Of a stretch of 64,000 bases of DNA, positions 35,556 through 43,852 are shown piece by piece. Where the stretch lies: contig JAHBSM010000002.1 of the NCBI GenBank assembly GCA_019639115.1, positions 237,425 through 301,424 on the forward strand, written 5' to 3'. The stretch comes from Acidobacteriota bacterium (GTDB lineage Bacteria > Acidobacteriota > Blastocatellia > Pyrinomonadales > Pyrinomonadaceae). How positions within the stretch are numbered: the stretch's first letter is position 1; the number at the start of each line of letters is the position of its first letter. Both the position numbers and the translations under genes were made by a program. The notes under the pieces are model-generated. The model searched no databases and was not told the origin of the DNA. It was given only the letters and a program-made list of their open reading frames with translations.

Positions 35556-36956
35556 TCATTTAGGTTCGGGGAGAAAGGCTCCTGCCCCGAGAGCGATATT
35601 TAAATCCGCTTGCGAGCGGTAACGTTGGGTTAGGGCTTCCGTCAAATCACGTGTAGCGTCAAGCAGTCGCCGCTGCTCCGCGATCAAATCAGTTATTTTG
35701 ATCTGCCCGAGTTCGTACACCTTTCGGAAGGTCTCGACGTTCTCGGTCGATCGCGGAATCGCACCCGTTTGTAGCGTGGATACCGCGCGGCTTGCCGCCA
35801 CGAATCGCTGGTACGCGGCGAGGATTTCGCCCCGAACAGCCCTTTCCGCGAACTCGCGTCTGGCTTGAGCCTGTTTGATAGATATTTCGGCTTCGGCCTT
35901 AGCCCCTTGGTTCTTGTTGAATAGCGGCAGCCCGATCGCAATCCCAAAGGTCAGGCTTCGGTCGCGCTGCGAGAACGGAGTGGTCGCAGCGTCGAATGTC
36001 GAGCGGCCCTGCGAGTAGCGAGTGTAGGCTGTGAGATCTGGGCGGCTCTGCACGCGTACAAGACGAAGCCCGGCGGTCGCGACTTGTTCCTCCAATTGAG
36101 CAAGGGCGACATCGGGCCTTGTGCGCAAACCGATAGTCACAGCCGCCTCTTTTGTCGTCGGGAGAGTCGGCAGCACAGCGGCGTCGATCTGCTCCCGCAG
36201 CCGAAGCGGTTCATCGAACGGCACACCGGTTAGCAATTTCAATTGAGTGAGAGCTGACTGAAGGCGCCCCTCTGCCAACTGACGTCGGGATCGGAGGCGT
36301 TCGACTTCCGCCTGCAGTAGATTCAGTTCCAACGGCGCGATCTCGCCCTCGTTCACTCGAACTTGCGCAACGCGGGTGGTCTGTAGATCGAGTTCTAGAA
36401 GTTTTTCTGTCACATCCAGATCACGGAGTGCCGCCAAGGCTTCCGCGTAATTCGCTAGCACGTTGGCAACCAGAATCCTTTCGCGGTTGCGCACCTCCGC
36501 CTCGCTCGCCTCGATAGCGATTTGAGCCGCGCTGACGCGTGCCTCGCGGCGTCCATAGATCTCGATCGGCAAGGAGAACCCAGCGGTGAACCGCCTGTCT
36601 CCGCCGTCACCCACGAGGCGGCCTGATTCCTGTTCGAATTCAAGCGTCGGGTTGGGTCTGAGCCTGCCTTGCTGGAGGCGCGCTCGCGCCTTATCGATCT
36701 CGAGTCGCGAAGCTATGATCTCTTGGTTAGAGTTCAAAGCCCTCTTGATCAATTCGTCGACCGAGACTCCGCCCTGCGAATCGTAGTAAGCTGGCAGTAC
36801 AGATTCGACAAGCGGTTTCGACGCGGCGTCCGAAGTTCGCTCATCCGTCTTTTCGTTTTTCGCAAAAAGCGTCGGCTCTTGGCCGATTGCAACGGTAACG
36901 GCTATTGTCAAGCCTAGAGCGACCCATACAACAGTGGCCCTGCAGTTTAACTTCAT
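35556..36956 (-). CDS. czcC: CzcC-type outer-membrane efflux channel
   Basis: This 466-residue TolC-family protein has a signal peptide (about 1-26, ending IAVTVAIGQ), VDELIKRALNSNQEIIASRL, NPTLEFEQESGRL and the duplicated helical half TKEAAVTIGLRTRPDVALAQL. It should form the outer-membrane duct of the Czc system. It is the first of the three structural genes, after the small secreted Cys/His protein and a hairpin-bearing gap at 36957-37093. Confidence 0.9.
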   Translation of the reverse strand: MKLNCRATVVWVALGLTIAVTVAIGQEPTLFAKNEKTDERTSDAASKPLVESVLPAYYDSQGGVSVDELIKRALNSNQEIIASRLEIDKARARLQQGRLRPNPTLEFEQESGRLVGDGGDRRFTAGFSLPIEIYGRREARVSAAQIAIEASEAEVRNRERILVANVLANYAEALAALRDLDVTEKLLELDLQTTRVAQVRVNEGEIAPLELNLLQAEVERLRSRRQLAEGRLQSALTQLKLLTGVPFDEPLRLREQIDAAVLPTLPTTKEAAVTIGLRTRPDVALAQLEEQVATAGLRLVRVQSRPDLTAYTRYSQGRSTFDAATTPFSQRDRSLTFGIAIGLPLFNKNQGAKAEAEISIKQAQARREFAERAVRGEILAAYQRFVAASRAVSTLQTGAIPRSTENVETFRKVYELGQIKITDLIAEQRRLLDATRDLTEALTQRYRSQADLNIALGAGAFLPEPK

Positions 36957-37093
36957 TTTCTATTTCCTAATCAAAAACGGAACGACTCTCCCGATTGCTC
37001 GACGCAATCCGGGACGAAAGTCGAAGGTTCGCATGATCTGAATGGGCGCGATCTATTGCCGCCGCCGATCAGGATCCGCGCAACATCTTTCGA

Positions 37094-37489
37094 TTAGGAA
37101 ACTTTTGGAGGTATGTACGGAGGAGGAAGTGAGTTGAAAATTGGAAAATTGCTCTTTAGCGAAATGGCCGTTCTTTCGATCAAGGACGATCGGACGTCAC
37201 CGGCCGTGCTCGGGATCGCGACGGCGTGGCAAAGACACTCATCGTCGCAGTCGCCTACAGGTTCATGGTCACCGTCGTTCTCGCAACCTGAAATGGCCGT
37301 TCTCAATTCATCTTGTCCATCTATAACGATAGATGTGGAAGCCGTCGATCGGCTCGGAGGCGTCGCAGCGTTCGTGCCAGTTTCGCATAATGCAGGACAG
37401 AAAAGTTCAATCGCGACGAGACCAAGCCAGAGAACCGCTACGCGTTTCCTGACGATCTTTCTGCGAACGAGTTTTAGTATGCCCTTCAT
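37094..37489 (-). CDS. Small secreted Cys-rich protein heading the Czc operon
   Basis: This 131-residue protein has a signal peptide (about 16-40, RVAVLWLGLVAIELFCPALC), a Thr/Ser-rich linker, and a central acidic Cys/His patch SGCENDGDHEPVGDCDDECLCHAVA, so six or more Cys/His residues close together that could chelate a divalent cation. It ends with FNSLPPPYIPPKVS. Position before czcCBA resembles CzcI/CzcN-type periplasmic accessory proteins, but I do not see enough similarity to name it. It is the first gene after the promoter at 37526-37554. Confidence 0.6.
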   Translation of the reverse strand: MKGILKLVRRKIVRKRVAVLWLGLVAIELFCPALCETGTNAATPPSRSTASTSIVIDGQDELRTAISGCENDGDHEPVGDCDDECLCHAVAIPSTAGDVRSSLIERTAISLKSNFPIFNSLPPPYIPPKVS

Positions 37490-37525
37490 TAAACTAGTCC
37501 AGACCCCAGTCGACTCTAGCTTCTT

Positions 37526-37554
37526 AAACTAACTTCAGGTAATCACCTTGTCAA
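37526..37554 (-). promoter_or_regulatory. Promoter with internal inverted repeat for the Czc operon
   Basis: On the minus strand TTGACA (37549-37554) and TAGTTT (37526-37531) are 17 bp apart, a good -35/-10 pair. The spacer holds AGGTGATTACCT, an inverted repeat of AGGT around GATT, where a repressor or activator could bind. The expected start lies near 37519, about 30 bp before the ATG at 37489. The regulator is unknown. The 37555-37656 stretch has a GC-rich hairpin (CGGCGG/CCGCCG) near 37638-37653 but no clear T-run. Confidence 0.5.
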
Positions 37555-37656
37555 GGACTTGTTCTAATTCGCATTCATTTAGATACGGCGCAGACGGGAA
37601 ATATCACCAATTTTGTAAACAAGCCTGTTTCGCTTTCGGCGGGATCTCCGCCGGTC

Positions 37657-37797
37657 TTACTTAGCTATCGGAAACGTGGCGGTAGCGGTGGCGCCGCCTC
37701 TCGACACCATAGTTCGTATCTCGTAAACGCGCACAGCATTGCCGGAAGGTCACGATGTATGTGCCCGCATATTCACTGACCGGTACGGTCAAGTAAA
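37657..37797 (-). pseudogene. Decayed fragment of a FixH-like metal-operon gene at the element junction
   Basis: Read on the minus strand this stretch gives SGIYLTVPVSEYAGTYIVTF, matching NGTIFNATVAAGEQAGTYSVTF of the protein at 19854-20486. Two bases are then missing near 37732, and the next frame gives VYEIRTMVSRGGATATATF before a stop at 37657-37659, matching VYKMRANVSHDGETDTAIF. It is therefore a frameshifted and truncated remnant of a FixH-like gene (parent part 20034-20155). Its upstream end merges with the 3' end of the radical-SAM gene, which reads its last codons from it in another frame. This marks a recombination junction. Confidence 0.7.
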
Positions 37798-38487
37798 TAC
37801 CGCTGGTGAATGGGAATCAACCCGAGAATCGATTGTCGTAACCAATTTCTGCTGTAATAAACGCTGATTTGAAGAACCTCGATACTCCCCCGTCCCAGCG
37901 ACTAGTGATGATTTATAAGGACCGTCAATGAGCATGTCAATGTGGGATAGAGTAAAGGTAATGCTAAGGTCGTCTTTTGCAGTCAATTTCTCGATAGTAT
38001 TGCCCGTATAGACGACAATGTGGAAGCCGAGTCTCTTTAGTCTTAACACAAGTTCCGCCACGGAATCAGATTGATCAAAAGGCTCGCCTCCGAGAATCGT
38101 TACACCATCGTTTTCACGGCGTTTTGAAACGATCTCTTCGAGAATTGAGGAAACGGAAACCTGTTTCCCGTCGAGGCGATTATGGGTTTCGGGAACGTAG
38201 CAACCTGGACAACGAATTGAACAACCGGCAACTTGAACTACGCTCCGACGACCCGGGCCATCAACCACCGAGTTGTGATATATGCGATGAAGCCAGATGT
38301 AATGGCGATCATCTTTAAGGTTACCCGGTTCCCAAGACTGACCTTGCATCGGCTTTCCGCAATTCAAATATTGGGAGGTTCCAAGGTCGTCTCTGAGATC
38401 GATAAGTAGATCAGCGGGAATGCCTGAGACTTCGGTCGTGAGGTTCCTATTGTCGTATTCAAGAATGAAAGTAATCTCGTTTTTCAT
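37789..38487 (-). CDS. NrdG-like radical SAM activating protein with N-terminal extension
   Basis: This 232-residue protein carries the radical SAM cluster motif CSIRCPGC, followed by GGEPFDQ (SAM-binding) and DMLIDGPYK...EYRGSSNQR, as in anaerobic ribonucleotide-reductase activases. About 70 residues before the usual core (EYDNRNLTTEVSGIP ... LNCGKP) are extra. No class III reductase is nearby, so another target is likely. Its ATG overlaps the DUF2997 stop as ATGA. The last residues (HSPAVFT) are read from the decayed sequence at 37657-37797, so the natural C-terminus has probably been replaced. It forms a conserved-looking unit with DUF2997, DUF1257 and the AAA ATPase. Confidence 0.83.
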   Translation of the reverse strand: MKNEITFILEYDNRNLTTEVSGIPADLLIDLRDDLGTSQYLNCGKPMQGQSWEPGNLKDDRHYIWLHRIYHNSVVDGPGRRSVVQVAGCSIRCPGCYVPETHNRLDGKQVSVSSILEEIVSKRRENDGVTILGGEPFDQSDSVAELVLRLKRLGFHIVVYTGNTIEKLTAKDDLSITFTLSHIDMLIDGPYKSSLVAGTGEYRGSSNQRLLQQKLVTTIDSRVDSHSPAVFT

Positions 38488-38675
38488 TTTCGTTTGGAAG
38501 TCTGTTTTGACTCCACTTTGATGAAATATTCTTGCTTTTTGGTTTCGGCACAGGGATCGCCGAGAATTCCCTTTAACTGTTTCGCCGCTTTCTCACAAGC
38601 GGTACCTTGATACCCTTTTATCTCGGTTTCGCATGTTCCGCGTTCGGTATCGATTTTGAATTCAACTTCAGGCAT
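38484..38675 (-). CDS. DUF2997 small protein
   Basis: A 63-residue protein from the ATG at 38675: MPEVEFKIDTERG opening, then GYQGTACEKAAKQLKGILGD and a charged tail. The pattern (P-E-V-E-F-I-ERG; KGYQG.AC....K.L...LG) is that of DUF2997, a family found next to DUF1257/Ycf35 and a Ycf46-like ATPase in cyanobacteria and other bacteria. A longer in-frame start would overlap the DUF1257 gene. Function unknown. It overlaps the following radical SAM gene by 4 bp, so the two are coupled. Confidence 0.75.
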   Translation of the reverse strand: MPEVEFKIDTERGTCETEIKGYQGTACEKAAKQLKGILGDPCAETKKQEYFIKVESKQTSKRK

Positions 38676-38688
38676 TTCGGCATCCTCC

Positions 38689-39087
38689 TTAGTATTTGAT
38701 TCTAATTTTGAGAGTTTTTCCGATTCGTTCCTTGATAAGCGTGCCGCCGAGCCTCTTGGCCATCTTTCTTGCTGCTGCTTCGTGATAGCTATTCTGAAGT
38801 CGGACGATAAAGTCCTTCCCGAGGCAAAAAGACAAATCCATGTCGTCAATAACCGCTGTATAGCCTTTCGCGGTTCTCCGGAAGCCGATATCCCCCAAAA
38901 GCGCTCGTCCTCGTATTTCGTGACGCCGAATCACGATGTCTGCCGTTTGTGGATCGCGTTTGTCCCACCCCTGAAGAGGAATGTCGGTTCCCACAGTCGG
39001 AGAAGCGAACCCACATTCGGCCAAGGCTTCGAGTAGCAATTCGCGATTCGGGAAAGACTGGGATTCAAAAGTCATGTATTTGCTCAT
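38689..39087 (-). CDS. DUF1257 (Ycf35-like) protein
   Basis: This 132-residue protein has the DUF1257/Ycf35 pattern: FESQSFPNRELLLEALAECGF near the start, ADIVIRRHEIRGRALLGDIGF, a central YTAVIDDMDL strand and the closing NSYHEAAARKMAKRLGGTL...KTLKIRI. Ycf35-like proteins are small alpha/beta proteins of unknown role kept in plastid and cyanobacterial genomes. It lies 13 bp before DUF2997 and 15 bp after the AAA ATPase, all on one strand, so the three should act together. Confidence 0.78.
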   Translation of the reverse strand: MSKYMTFESQSFPNRELLLEALAECGFASPTVGTDIPLQGWDKRDPQTADIVIRRHEIRGRALLGDIGFRRTAKGYTAVIDDMDLSFCLGKDFIVRLQNSYHEAAARKMAKRLGGTLIKERIGKTLKIRIKY

Positions 39088-39102
39088 TGAAATTCTCCGT
39101 TC

Positions 39103-40722
39103 TCAAAGTTCATAGATTCGATCGGTGCGATTTCCGGCAAGGCTGGTATTCCCGGTTTGTGAGCCTACACCTTTGATATTGTTTCGGGCCCACTTGCGGA
39201 TCTCTTCTATCTTCTCGCTCATCATCTGTGCTGTGGGCGTGATATTTTCGGCCGCTTTAATAATGTCGCGAGTCTCGGCCTGCCGGTCCCCGTCGATGAA
39301 GGCTTCAAGAACTCCGTCTTTCACTGCACCCTCTATTTCGGCACCTGAAAAGTCCTTGCTCTTTTCTACGAGTTTCTCAAGATCGAAGTGTTCGGCATCG
39401 AGTGCTCTCTTAGTCAGATGAACCCGGAATATCTCCTTGCGGTCCTCTGTCTCCGGAAGATCGACAAAGTGTATATATGAGAACCGGCCGATCCTGAACT
39501 GTTCGGATTCGAGTTCGCGTACGTCATTGGCGGTAGCGAACACAAGTACATCCTGATTGTCCTGCATCCAGTTGAGAAGATACGAGATGGTTCGTGCCGT
39601 CTCTCCGCCGTCCGTCTTGTTGGAAGACTTCATTCCTGATACCGCCTTTTCGAACTCACTGATACCGAGAATGCCTTTGATCGTTCCGGCGATCGACAGT
39701 GCACGCTTTATCGACATTGCCGACGAACCGATGACGCCTCCGCCCTCACCCATGATCGAACCGAAGTCCAGATCAAGGAGGGCCCGATTCGTGATGCTCG
39801 ATGCGACACGTTTACAGAGATCCTTTCCGCAACCCGGTAGACCGACAAGCAAAATGCCCTTACAAGGTTCGACATGTCGCGCTTTTGCTCTCGGACTAAA
39901 CGTATAAGCTGCACGTTCGAGGATGGCTCGAAGGGATTTATAGCCACCCAGGTTACTTGCCGGTTCGGGATGAACATAAGTAAGCGAACCGCTGCCCCGA
40001 ATTACATTCTTCTTTTCCTCAAGAATGACATTGATCGAGTCTTGATTGAGACCGTTACAGCTGATAACTGCTTTGGCTACCACATTGCTGATCTCGACTG
40101 CTGTTAGACCAAGTAGAGACTGCTGTAGTGCAACCTGAGTTTCTTTAGTAAGGCTTATATCGAGACCATTGGAACGCAGGTTCTCAAACTGAAGTTCTAT
40201 CGAGTCTTCGATCTCGGATTCCTTCGGAAGATCAAGATCTATCTGCGTGACTTCTTTTTCGAGTGTTTTTAGTTCGGGAAAGTTCGGTCCTACAAAGAGA
40301 ACGGTGGCTTTCGTCGATTTCAGCTTCCAGGCGATCTCACGAAGTCGTCGAACCAGTAAATGGTCTTCCTGCCCATACGGTGAGATATAAGGAGCGTAGT
40401 CACACAGCAGGAAAATACCTGTCCTCTGCTCGCTAATAAATCCAAGAAGACTTTCGGGATCTTCCGTATCGCCGATCGTTTGAGGCGAGCCTAGTAGCCC
40501 CTCTTTCGGATCGACCACCTTCTGAAGGCCGCTTGGGCGGCTCCAGAAATAGAGAGGCTTTTCTTTATGCCTATCCTGAAAGACTAGATCGACCAACGCC
40601 TCCCTTATCCGGTCTTCTTCGAATGTATTGATGGCGATAAGCGGGTATCGGGCTCTGATCCTAATATCAAGCTCATGCAGGAACTTCCGGATGCTGTCGG
40701 CACCGGCTTCTATATCAGTCAT
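39103..40722 (-). CDS. Ycf46-like AAA ATPase with altered Walker residues
   Basis: This 539-residue protein has an N-terminal domain (about 15-240; DIRIRARYPLIAINTFEEDRI) and an AAA domain (from about 260) of Ycf46 type: sensor 1 FATAND, RIGRF, FVDLPETEDRKEIFRVHL and DFSGAEIEGAVKDG. Two key motifs are changed. Walker A reads GLPGCGKD, with Asp where Ser/Thr binds magnesium, and Walker B reads GILGISEFEKA, with Ser where Asp is usual. The two changes look like an exchange of residues. It is probably a coupled or weak ATPase acting on the DUF1257/DUF2997/radical SAM partners; substrate unknown. Confidence 0.82.
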   Translation of the reverse strand: MTDIEAGADSIRKFLHELDIRIRARYPLIAINTFEEDRIREALVDLVFQDRHKEKPLYFWSRPSGLQKVVDPKEGLLGSPQTIGDTEDPESLLGFISEQRTGIFLLCDYAPYISPYGQEDHLLVRRLREIAWKLKSTKATVLFVGPNFPELKTLEKEVTQIDLDLPKESEIEDSIELQFENLRSNGLDISLTKETQVALQQSLLGLTAVEISNVVAKAVISCNGLNQDSINVILEEKKNVIRGSGSLTYVHPEPASNLGGYKSLRAILERAAYTFSPRAKARHVEPCKGILLVGLPGCGKDLCKRVASSITNRALLDLDFGSIMGEGGGVIGSSAMSIKRALSIAGTIKGILGISEFEKAVSGMKSSNKTDGGETARTISYLLNWMQDNQDVLVFATANDVRELESEQFRIGRFSYIHFVDLPETEDRKEIFRVHLTKRALDAEHFDLEKLVEKSKDFSGAEIEGAVKDGVLEAFIDGDRQAETRDIIKAAENITPTAQMMSEKIEEIRKWARNNIKGVGSQTGNTSLAGNRTDRIYEL

Positions 40723-40742
40723 TGTTTGTTTACTGGAAGTGT

Positions 40743-41159
40743 TTAAGAAACGGACTGTGTGACAAGACGCCCGTTGTGACCGTTTCGTCCATTGTTGTCG
40801 GTGGGTCTAGGTGCCTCGGTCATTCTTTCGACCTTCTGCATCTCTTCTCTTGAGGCGATGCCGTTGTCGATCTTGAACCCGAGATTTGCTAAAGCCCTGC
40901 CCACAGCACTTGTTTCACCGTTTTCGATAAAAGATGTTGTATTTACATATCCCTGGCCACGAACCTCGAATGCATGGCCGGTAGAACTGGGTTTCGCGTC
41001 ATCTCGGTTCCGGTACGCACCGGCCTTTACACACACAAAGCCGCTGTCTTCGTTAAGCCTTATGATCTCGGTAACGATCCGGCCGTCCGGGTATTTCTCA
41101 TAGAACTCTGCTATGCGTGCGTGAACCGGAATGTATTTGCTCAGGTCAAAGTTTGCCAT
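40743..41159 (-). CDS. Phage-type ERF-like single-strand DNA-binding/annealing protein (putative)
   Basis: A 138-residue protein from the ATG at 41159 with KYIPVHARIAEFYEKYPDGRIVTEII, FVCVKAGAYRN and a motif FIENGETSAVGRALANLGF followed by a Gly/Asn-rich tail. The order of strand, acidic/aromatic loop and E-T-S-A-x-G-R-A-L resembles phage recombination proteins of the ERF/single-strand annealing type. Such genes occur in plasmid and phage cores. The overlap of about 26 bp in an alternative longer start is discarded. Function assigned from pattern only, not from a database search. Confidence 0.42.
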   Translation of the reverse strand: MANFDLSKYIPVHARIAEFYEKYPDGRIVTEIIRLNEDSGFVCVKAGAYRNRDDAKPSSTGHAFEVRGQGYVNTTSFIENGETSAVGRALANLGFKIDNGIASREEMQKVERMTEAPRPTDNNGRNGHNGRLVTQSVS

Positions 41160-41184
41160 TTTTGAGACCTCGTATGTCGTCGAT

Positions 41185-42561
41185 CTAGAATTCAAGAGCG
41201 GTTAGCCGGTCTTCATCAAGCAGTTTCTTTGAGTGGACTGATGTCATCCTCAAAAGATCGCTCAGGGCAGTCCGCATCTCGTCCGGGGAGCGCTGCTTGG
41301 CTTCCCGACCGGCCGCGGCCTGTAATTGTTCGAGTACCTTTTCGAGGGATGTGTCGCCCGTGAAGTTCATCAACTGGTACCATTCGCACATCTGACGTGC
41401 ACGTTTAGCTAATGAACCCGATACAAACTTCGCATCCCTCATGCGTTCCGCCATTTCCGAAGCTGATTCAAAGATGTTCGCAGTTATCTGTGCAAAGCCT
41501 TCCTTGATCGGAGATACGGCCTCTTCGGCTTCACGCTGAGCGGCCTCGATCTTCATCTCACGGATCCGTTCCTTTACTTCGCGTTCTCGGCGGGTTTCAG
41601 CAGTCACCTCATCGACCTTTATTTCTTCGATACGGCGTTTTGTATCGATCTCAAGATCGATCTTCGTCTGTTCAGAATTTATACGAGTCGTTTCGAGGGT
41701 AAGCGATTTTGCGAGGTTTCGCTCGGCGATCATTTCCGATCCGAGAATGATCACCTTTGGCTTCATTGTTATCACGAGGCCATCGCGTATCATCTCGCGT
41801 GTCGGAACCATTCCGATGGCTTGTGCTGCGACTGCGTTTACAAACTCCTCTCTATCGAAAGGCTCATCGCTGGTTGCCTCGAACCTGTCGGCAGAATCTC
41901 TCGCAAGCTGATAGAAGCTGTCCTGAAGAACGTTAAGGATCTCGTCGTATTTGGAAAGAACCTCACTCTTTGCTGCGGCAAGCGTTTCACAAGCCTGGAG
42001 ATATGCTTTTTCGAAAGATTCAAAAGCCGTCCACGGAATCCACTTGTATTCGCTCGTTCCCCAGACCGTTTCGCAAAGCGTGAATCTGAAGCCGAACTTG
42101 CTTAGGGCGTTATGAGCCTGGGCCGCCCCTCGCATCAGGCGATTCCGATAAACATCAGGCAGCAACCCAGCTCGCGGCGGACTCACTCTGACGGCTGCAT
42201 TCTCTGGAAGCTGAACTCCGAGGGTTTTCCATTCCAGTTGCCGAACAAGACTACCGAACCCTCGGCAGTCGATGTTCATGAAGATGCCTTCACTTTCCAG
42301 CGTCGATAGATCGAAAGGAAGAGACTCAACCTCCTCGGCACTGATACCTAACTCCGTCGCAGCACGGTCCTTTCTAGTTTCAAGCCGAGTTAGCACTTCC
42401 CGCGCAATTTCAGAAGGCTCTTCCACACAAGAATCTTGGAAAATTTCTTCTGTCGATGTGTCCGCCGCCTGAGAGCCACCGAACACGTTTCGGAGTACCG
42501 AAGATGCTAACGATGGGAGTATCGACGTGTCGGAGATCTCGGCAGATGTTTGAGTTTCCAT
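41185..42561 (-). CDS. Coiled-coil protein with DUF3150-like region
   Basis: This 458-residue protein has an N-terminal Ser/Glu-rich lead, a central helical part (about 130-230; SKFGFRFTLCETVWGTSEYKW, then KAYLQACETLAAAKSEVL) that resembles DUF3150 proteins of PRTRC-type plasmids, and a long coiled coil (about 265-345, EEIKVDEVTAETRREREVKER). ATG at 42561 has AGGA five bases upstream. DUF3150 proteins usually partner a MoxR/CobS-type ATPase; here the nearby ATPase is the Ycf46-like one. Confidence is moderate that it is a real gene and low for the family. Confidence 0.5.
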   Translation of the reverse strand: METQTSAEISDTSILPSLASSVLRNVFGGSQAADTSTEEIFQDSCVEEPSEIAREVLTRLETRKDRAATELGISAEEVESLPFDLSTLESEGIFMNIDCRGFGSLVRQLEWKTLGVQLPENAAVRVSPPRAGLLPDVYRNRLMRGAAQAHNALSKFGFRFTLCETVWGTSEYKWIPWTAFESFEKAYLQACETLAAAKSEVLSKYDEILNVLQDSFYQLARDSADRFEATSDEPFDREEFVNAVAAQAIGMVPTREMIRDGLVITMKPKVIILGSEMIAERNLAKSLTLETTRINSEQTKIDLEIDTKRRIEEIKVDEVTAETRREREVKERIREMKIEAAQREAEEAVSPIKEGFAQITANIFESASEMAERMRDAKFVSGSLAKRARQMCEWYQLMNFTGDTSLEKVLEQLQAAAGREAKQRSPDEMRTALSDLLRMTSVHSKKLLDEDRLTALEF

Positions 42562-42579
42562 TCGCATCCTGTCCACCGC

Positions 42580-42900
42580 TCAATTTTCAACGAGTCCGTA
42601 TTTCTGCAGACACTCGGATAACGGCCGTTGGACGTGATCAACATCACGTCGGACTCTGACCCCTTCAATATCGACGGATTCCAGTTCACTGAGGCAGAAA
42701 TATCCCCATTCGCGTTCAAGCCCGACGACATAACCAAAGAAGCAAATATCGTCTTCATACGAATCGGCTTCCGTCACGAACCATATCCATCCGCTCAATG
42801 GAAATTGGAATACGGCAAAGACGGTCGGATTCTTGCTACCGTCTTGGGCACTAATCTTCGGCAGAGCAATCTTAAGTTTTTCTGGTAATAGTTCCGACAT
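42580..42900 (-). CDS. DUF2958 protein
   Basis: This 106-residue protein follows the DUF2958 pattern: VFAVFQFPLSGWIWFVTEAD, then FFGYVVGLEREWGYFCLSELES and RVRRDVDHVQRPLSECL. DUF2958 genes are found on plasmids and conjugative elements. No catalytic residues are visible. It stands before the coiled-coil gene and 106 bp after the PRTRC ThiF gene, likely in a separate transcription unit or with an internal promoter. Confidence 0.75.
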   Translation of the reverse strand: MSELLPEKLKIALPKISAQDGSKNPTVFAVFQFPLSGWIWFVTEADSYEDDICFFGYVVGLEREWGYFCLSELESVDIEGVRVRRDVDHVQRPLSECLQKYGLVEN

Positions 42901-43006
42901 AAAGGTTTGTCCCTTACCAACTTTTCGCGAGATGTCTGCCGCCTATTTTTGTTCTAAACTGGGAAAAATAATGGTTGGAAAGATGACCGAATTTTCCCTC
43001 CGGTAA

Positions 43007-43852
43007 CTACAAGGCCATGCCAGTACCAGACACCGCAGATGGCGCGCAGTAGGCCGATCGAGTACTGCCGCTCTCAAGATCAAAATAAACTGCAAATCGT
43101 TTTAGGGTCCGTGTTAGAAGCAACGCCGAAAGCATCTCCGCGATTTCTATCGCCACTCGCTGATTCACGATTAGACCTTGCTCGCCGAGGCGGACTCGTT
43201 CGGGACACGATGCATCGCTTTTGGCTTCGATCCTTTCGGGTTCGAGAAGGTCAGGATGCTGGAGCGACGGCGACGGAAGTGCCCGGCAGATACTAGTACC
43301 TGTGAAGTATTGCTCGGGTTTGAGAGGTTTTGTCGTCGAACCAAGTAAAACTTGGCCCGACGTCTTCCCGTTCCCGCCGTCTATCCACCAGATCCTCGAA
43401 GCATCACCGTAACTTCGAAACTCATCAAGTGCTCTATGCATCTCTCGTCGGGCTATGTGATTATCGACGCAACCGACGATGATTGCCAGACTCCTATAGT
43501 CACTACTCGAGCTTTTAAGATGTTTCTCGGAGTCGAACTTTTCAGACGAGAAACTTATTTCTATTCCCCAAGCCGTAGAGACTCGTTCCGCAAGCGTCTG
43601 AGCTTTGTATCGCCCAACTTCCGCGAAGCAGAAATTGCTACGCGGAATATTTCCGTTTTCCACCACGTCCGGATCCACGATCAGCATTTCGGCCGATTTG
43701 TTCTGTTGCTGTTTTAGTTCGTAGATAAGTCGGGCAATTGCAGGAACTACAAAAGAGCCAGTGCCGCCGGCACCAACGACGATAAACCGAAGCGTATTGT
43801 ATTCGACAGGCATCACAACCGCGGCCTGCGAGAAGCTAAGATCGATTTCCAT
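43007..43852 (-). CDS. PRTRC ThiF/E1-like adenylyltransferase
   Basis: This 281-residue protein is the E1-like activating enzyme of the PRTRC cassette. The Rossmann P-loop is VVGAGGTGSFVVPAIAR, the acidic residue in IVDPDVVE binds the adenylate ribose, NIPRSNF holds the arginine finger, and CVDNHIARR is the metal/adenylate loop. A Cys in DASCPERVRLGEQG is a candidate for the thioester step. ATG at 43852 overlaps the JAB stop as TGATG. It should adenylate the C-terminus of the ubiquitin-like protein C (46264-46569). Biological target unknown. Confidence 0.87.
   Translation of the reverse strand: MEIDLSFSQAAVVMPVEYNTLRFIVVGAGGTGSFVVPAIARLIYELKQQQNKSAEMLIVDPDVVENGNIPRSNFCFAEVGRYKAQTLAERVSTAWGIEISFSSEKFDSEKHLKSSSSDYRSLAIIVGCVDNHIARREMHRALDEFRSYGDASRIWWIDGGNGKTSGQVLLGSTTKPLKPEQYFTGTSICRALPSPSLQHPDLLEPERIEAKSDASCPERVRLGEQGLIVNQRVAIEIAEMLSALLLTRTLKRFAVYFDLESGSTRSAYCAPSAVSGTGMAL

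Noticed and set aside
36990..37013. Hairpin CCCGATTGC/GCAATCCGGG between the secreted Cys protein and czcC
   Set aside because: It is a sound stem with one bulge, but no T-run follows, so I do not call it a terminator; it may be an mRNA processing site.
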